Positions 60,584 through 64,000 of a stretch of 64,000 bases of DNA are shown here, piece by piece; the stretch's first letter is position 1, and every line of letters begins with the position of its first letter. The position numbers were made by a program, and so were the translations under genes. Location of the stretch: the NCBI GenBank assembly GCA_002811645.1, contig PDIP01000039.1, positions 92,911 through 156,910 on the forward strand, in the 5' to 3' direction. This DNA is from Corallochytrium limacisporum. Lineage: Eukaryota > Opisthokonta. The notes under the pieces were generated by a model. It was not told the DNA's origin, made no database searches, and saw only the letters and a list, made by a program, of their open reading frames with translations.

Positions 60584-60847
60584 ATGTCCAGTGGATCTAC
60601 ACTAGCGATCGTATTGGTCGTTATCATCCTGTTGCTAATATTTTTTGCTGTAGCCGCATATTTCATATATCGGTACCGTCAGGACACCCTGACCCGCCTC
60701 CGATTGCTGCATGAATCTGAGCGCCAAAGACAACCTATTTTCACATCCCATCCTACTAGCGGGACCATCTCTGTGGTTTCTTCGTCACCGAGACCTGCCT
60801 CCGCAAAGTCATCAGAGTCATTTCAAACGGACGAAAAGAAACACTGA
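60584..60847 (+). CDS. Small single-pass membrane protein, unknown
   Basis: An 87-residue ATG frame. Residues 8-29 are a strong hydrophobic helix (LAIVLVVIILLLIFFAVAA) followed by YRYRQDTLTRLRLL, so the C-terminus is likely cytosolic (positive-inside), with a Ser/Pro/Lys-rich tail of about 45 residues. No family recognised. It begins 34 bases after the stop of the Zn2Cys6 gene on the same strand, which leaves little room for a promoter; it may instead lie in that gene's 3' UTR. The clean topology argues for a real product, but it could be a chance frame. Confidence 0.45.
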   Translation: MSSGSTLAIVLVVIILLLIFFAVAAYFIYRYRQDTLTRLRLLHESERQRQPIFTSHPTSGTISVVSSSPRPASAKSSESFQTDEKKH

Positions 60848-61293
60848 CTATCCGTACGAGACGGGAAGAGAGAAAAGACAGACTAGGGTACGTCTGTCAT
60901 TTGGTGCACGAGAACGCTATGCCCCTCGGATGCCCTGAAAATCATTTTTTTATGATCCTCCTTACTGTTGATGGGCACGTTTGTGTCTTCCGGGAGCGCG
61001 GGTGGGGTCCTTGACGCTCCTCCCGGGACACCTCTGCTCATTTAACCACTTTATCCCTCATCATATACATACACAAAATGAAAATTATCTTACGTTGACA
61101 CTGGTTTATTGAAGTACCCGGTGCCGGTGCCAAACTTCGCCCACCGCTCATGGAGAAGCTGGCGTTGTGATCAAGTAACATGGTCTAGAGAACAATGATC
61201 ATGGTAAACGCGAATGTTAATGACGATAATGAACGTATCTGGAACATAGTTTTATCACTGGACAATGTCAGAAAAAGTTTGTGCGAAATTAGC
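60848..61293. other. Short convergent intergenic
   Basis: 446 bases up to the stop of the bHLH gene. The inverted words TCCGGGAGCGCGGG / TCCCGGGA near 60989-61027 could form a hairpin. No gene seen. Confidence 0.4.
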
Positions 61294-62979
61294 TCACTTT
61301 CCAATGTCCTCCTCTTCGGCAATAATCACTGTCTTCGCTAAGTCATCCAGGGCTTTTCGTCCGGCTTCATCCATGTTCAGATCAATAATCTCGTCCATGG
61401 ACGGCAGAGCCTTACGCGGAAGAATCAAGCCGTTGACATTGGCCTGGCGCAGTTGTTCCTCGATCTGCTTCTCGTGCTCTTGGCTCATGCGCTCAAAGTC
61501 TTCCTCACTGATGACCCGGAAGTGACTGAGCACACCGTAGGCCTGCGGAATGGTACCCACAAACACTGGTGTGACACGGTGCTGGAACATAATCGGCGTT
61601 CTGTCCGCACGGCGCATCACTTCCACGCCCACCCAAGGCTTGCCGGTTTTTGTTGTGTAGTTAATGGAATTGAACTTGTAGGCAAACTGCAAGTACCGTG
61701 AGCCCAATAGTCCCACTCCGACGGACATGATCTTCTTGTTGAGAATGTCACGGCGGTTCAGACCGAGTACCATCTCCCAGACGTGGTCCACGTAGATGTA
61801 AGAATAATTTAGACTGTCGTAGACTTCGACAGCAACTATACTGGGCGCTTCCATTTCTTTTGGTATGTCCATGCATAGGGTTCCTGATGCGTACTTCATG
61901 TCGCCCCATTCTTTCTCAAGACTGCCATCACTAATGTGAGATGCACCTTCAACGGGAATACCGCTGCTGGCCGGGCTCTTGTTGTCCATGCTCGGGCCTT
62001 CGAAACTGCTGGCAAGACTAGTCTCCTTCAACCGACCGCGCAAAGACTCCACTTCCTGTTCCAGAGCATAAATGTATTCCGCCGCCCGTGTCACAATAGT
62101 TGACTTCGTTGGGTTCTTTTCCAGACGCAGACTGGGCACCGCAGTTTTTAGATCCTCAAACCCGTTGCGCAAGCGTTCACGACTCCTCTGTTCTGATTTC
62201 TTATGGTTTTCTAGCTTGTCCAGAACTTCCGGTTCCGATGGACGAGGTGCACCCTTGCGACGCAGGTCAATCTTGCCAGTTGATGACAGTCCCGTACCAG
62301 ACCCTGTCGAACTGATAGATCCACGGGGGCCTCGCCCTGACGAAGCGGCACCGGCCGAGCGAGCAGGCTGGTATTTGGCAGTGTGGTTCACTGGAGTAGC
62401 AAATACGTTGGTGTCAATGAGATCTGCTCCATATCCGTAGGGGGCAGAGGAGCCACCAGCCTGTAAAAAGAACTGACGTGGGTCCAGAATTTCATGGCCT
62501 GCCACTTCACTGTCGGTGACCCGGTTCTGTACATCATTTGACGCATAGCGTGGTGCCTTCTCCACCACACCGCTAACGAAATTCTGGAAATCATCTAGTG
62601 CAATGTTTTCAGGAATTGGCTGATCAGGCCGCAGACGGAAGTGGACAAAGTCATCGCCACTACTGACCACCAACACGGCCTGCCGTGCTGCGCTCGGTGT
62701 GTCGCGGATCTCGAAACCACGGTCTGTGAAGATCCTGACTGTATCTACAAAGCGGTCAAAAACCATGCGGGAAATCCTTGATTGTAACTGCTGCCATGAC
62801 CAGTTCAGGTCAATTGCCAAAGGAACAGCAGTGTTGGAATCGAGATATCCATCGTTTCGCAAAAGGGCAACATGGGCAAGGCCTTGCGGTGGATCATTCG
62901 AATTGAACATTGTGCCCGATACTCCAGCGTATGCCTCGGGAGAATGACCGTGTGTCAAACTAGCACTGACTTCTTGCAT
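61294..62979 (-). CDS. bHLH transcription factor with C-terminal PAS-like region
   Basis: A 561-residue protein from ATG 62979; the frame opens at a TTG 48 bases upstream. The bHLH domain spans about 258-315: basic region NHKKSEQRSRERLRNGF, with His259, Glu263 and Arg267 in the H-E-R pattern of E-box (CACGTG) binders, loop KNPTKST, helix 2 IVTRAAEYIYALEQEVESLRGRL, which runs on as a short zipper. Residues about 390-490 (YSYIYVDHVWEMVLGLNRRDILNKKI, YGVLSHFRVIS) have the look of a PAS fold, though weak. Residues 50-150 are a conserved-looking globular region I cannot name. It may be a light-, redox- or metabolite-responsive regulator; that is inference. Stop TGA. Confidence 0.82.
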   Translation of the reverse strand: MQEVSASLTHGHSPEAYAGVSGTMFNSNDPPQGLAHVALLRNDGYLDSNTAVPLAIDLNWSWQQLQSRISRMVFDRFVDTVRIFTDRGFEIRDTPSAARQAVLVVSSGDDFVHFRLRPDQPIPENIALDDFQNFVSGVVEKAPRYASNDVQNRVTDSEVAGHEILDPRQFFLQAGGSSAPYGYGADLIDTNVFATPVNHTAKYQPARSAGAASSGRGPRGSISSTGSGTGLSSTGKIDLRRKGAPRPSEPEVLDKLENHKKSEQRSRERLRNGFEDLKTAVPSLRLEKNPTKSTIVTRAAEYIYALEQEVESLRGRLKETSLASSFEGPSMDNKSPASSGIPVEGASHISDGSLEKEWGDMKYASGTLCMDIPKEMEAPSIVAVEVYDSLNYSYIYVDHVWEMVLGLNRRDILNKKIMSVGVGLLGSRYLQFAYKFNSINYTTKTGKPWVGVEVMRRADRTPIMFQHRVTPVFVGTIPQAYGVLSHFRVISEEDFERMSQEHEKQIEEQLRQANVNGLILPRKALPSMDEIIDLNMDEAGRKALDDLAKTVIIAEEEDIGK

Positions 62980-64000
62980 AGAGCAAGCTCTCTCAATATA
63001 CTTCAACCGTAGCTCACTCTTTTTCAAAGTCGCGATAATAATCCGTTATGGGAATGGAATCAGAGATTGATCAGCTTTGATCCACCAAGTAGCTGCGGAA
63101 ACTATCCTCTACATCATGGCCGGTTTCAACGGTCTTCTTCAGAAAGGTATATTCAAGGAAGAAAGGAGAAGAACGCGAAAGAGCAGATCAAGATTGATTC
63201 TTGTTTGGTACATCACGATCAACCGGCCGCCAAGAACACAAACAGACCTCATTCTGACCGGCTATCGTTACACCGTACCGAACTGGCCACCGTATCTTCA
63301 GAAAAAGGATTTTCCCCTTCTCAATCCCCTGTGTTTGCTACCGTCTTGCATTCGCAAAGACCACCACAATAAAAAGTGAGAGGGAGAGAGAAAGACCCCC
63401 CGGTGGGGGGGGGAGGGAAGGGGGAGAGACAGCAGGGGAAGGTGGGGAAGGACCCCCGGGGGGGGGGAGAGGGGAATTCGAACCCAAGGCCACAAAGCCC
63501 GCGGGAACAACACAGCAGGAAATGCAATAGAAAACCACCTCCCAAGAAACATACGGGAACCGGCACCAGTTAAAAGTTTTCGTTTATCTCTTCGTCTCGC
63601 AGTTTGCAATCTTTTTCCCCCAGTCCCCGGGAGCAAGGCGGGGGAGGGGGGAGGGAGGGAGAATCTTGGCTGCACTCTGGCTTCACTCTCGCTTAACCCC
63701 CTCTCACTTTCTCTAAATTTTTCTTTTCTTTCTTTTCGTGGAATCCCATTGCAAGACCTTTTTTTTTTGCTGTCCACAACACCGTAGAAGTTTATAACGA
63801 CAGACACAGGTCTGTCCTCCCCCTCCTCCTTGGAGGGGGGGGAGCGGGGCCTCCATTTCCCTTTTCCTTCTTCATTTTCTTCCCTTTTTTTCTCTGGGTC
63901 TCTTTTCTTGTCGTGTCCTTATCTTGCGCGTCCCACTGGCCCGTTTTGTCTGTTACCCACCAAACAGTCCCTTCCCTTCTTTGCCCCTTTGTTGTGCCAA
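62980..64000. other. Gene-free right edge, G-rich and pyrimidine-rich tracts
   Basis: No supportable gene. An ATG at 63115 opens an 87-codon frame (MAGFNGLLQKGIF...) that looks plausible only for its first codons; AG-GTATAT after codon 10 resembles a splice donor, so it might be a first exon of a divergent gene. C6..G9 (63396-63413) and C5G10 (63453-63467) blocks, a GA-rich stretch and T-rich DNA (63710-63770, 63865-63910) fill the rest. Confidence 0.4.

Overview
This window is eukaryotic nuclear DNA from a compact, intron-poor genome. All but one of the recognisable genes read as a single open frame on one exon, both strands are used, and intergenic DNA is full of homopolymer C/G, purine and pyrimidine tracts and (GT)n. 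The gene set is opisthokont with mixed character. Animal-like families (INSIG, a STIL-like centriole factor, enkurin, a possible MED26, an E-box bHLH protein, SLC35E1, ANKRD13) sit beside fungal-like ones (a Zn2Cys6 regulator with PAS domains, a fungal-looking IGPS-PRAI). This fits a unicellular holozoan near the animal-fungal split (Corallochytrium-like is my guess) or an early-diverging fungus. The species is inference only.

Layout. 1-14 kb: INSIG, an RBMS-type RNA-binding protein, peroxisomal 3-ketoacyl-CoA thiolase (PTS2), an enkurin homologue with two in-frame TAG codons, a choline/ethanolamine phosphotransferase, an SLC35E1-type transporter and a mitochondrial RidA. 14-31 kb, the densest part: a frame-broken coding relic, an unusual kinase with a C-terminal C2H2 finger, dynactin p25, ANKRD13, VPS15, IGPS-PRAI, a STIL-like protein and ribosomal protein eS10. 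Several pairs are convergent with only tens of bases between stop codons. 31-35 kb: WDR4/Trm82 and an aldonolactone oxidase. 34.6-40.7 kb: about 6 kb without a supportable gene. 40.7-52.8 kb: an ankyrin-GATA factor, RPB9, a TFIIS-N/MED26-like protein, a flavin-reductase-like protein, a prenylcysteine-oxidase-like protein and cytosolic ArgRS, separated by long empty stretches. 52.8-58.8 kb: a second 6-kb empty stretch containing a 236-base assembly gap. 58.8-63 kb: a Zn2Cys6-PAS regulator, a small single-pass membrane protein and a bHLH factor.

Most genes are unrelated housekeeping functions: membrane lipid and sterol control, endosomal trafficking, dynein cargo, tryptophan synthesis, translation and Pol II transcription. 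The most interesting thread is centriole and cilium biology: an intact STIL-like gene in the same window as an enkurin gene carrying two nonsense codons. UAG is demonstrably a normal terminator here (RPB9 and eS10 end on it). Several start codons were set at the first in-frame ATG, because the longest frame began at GTG or TTG.
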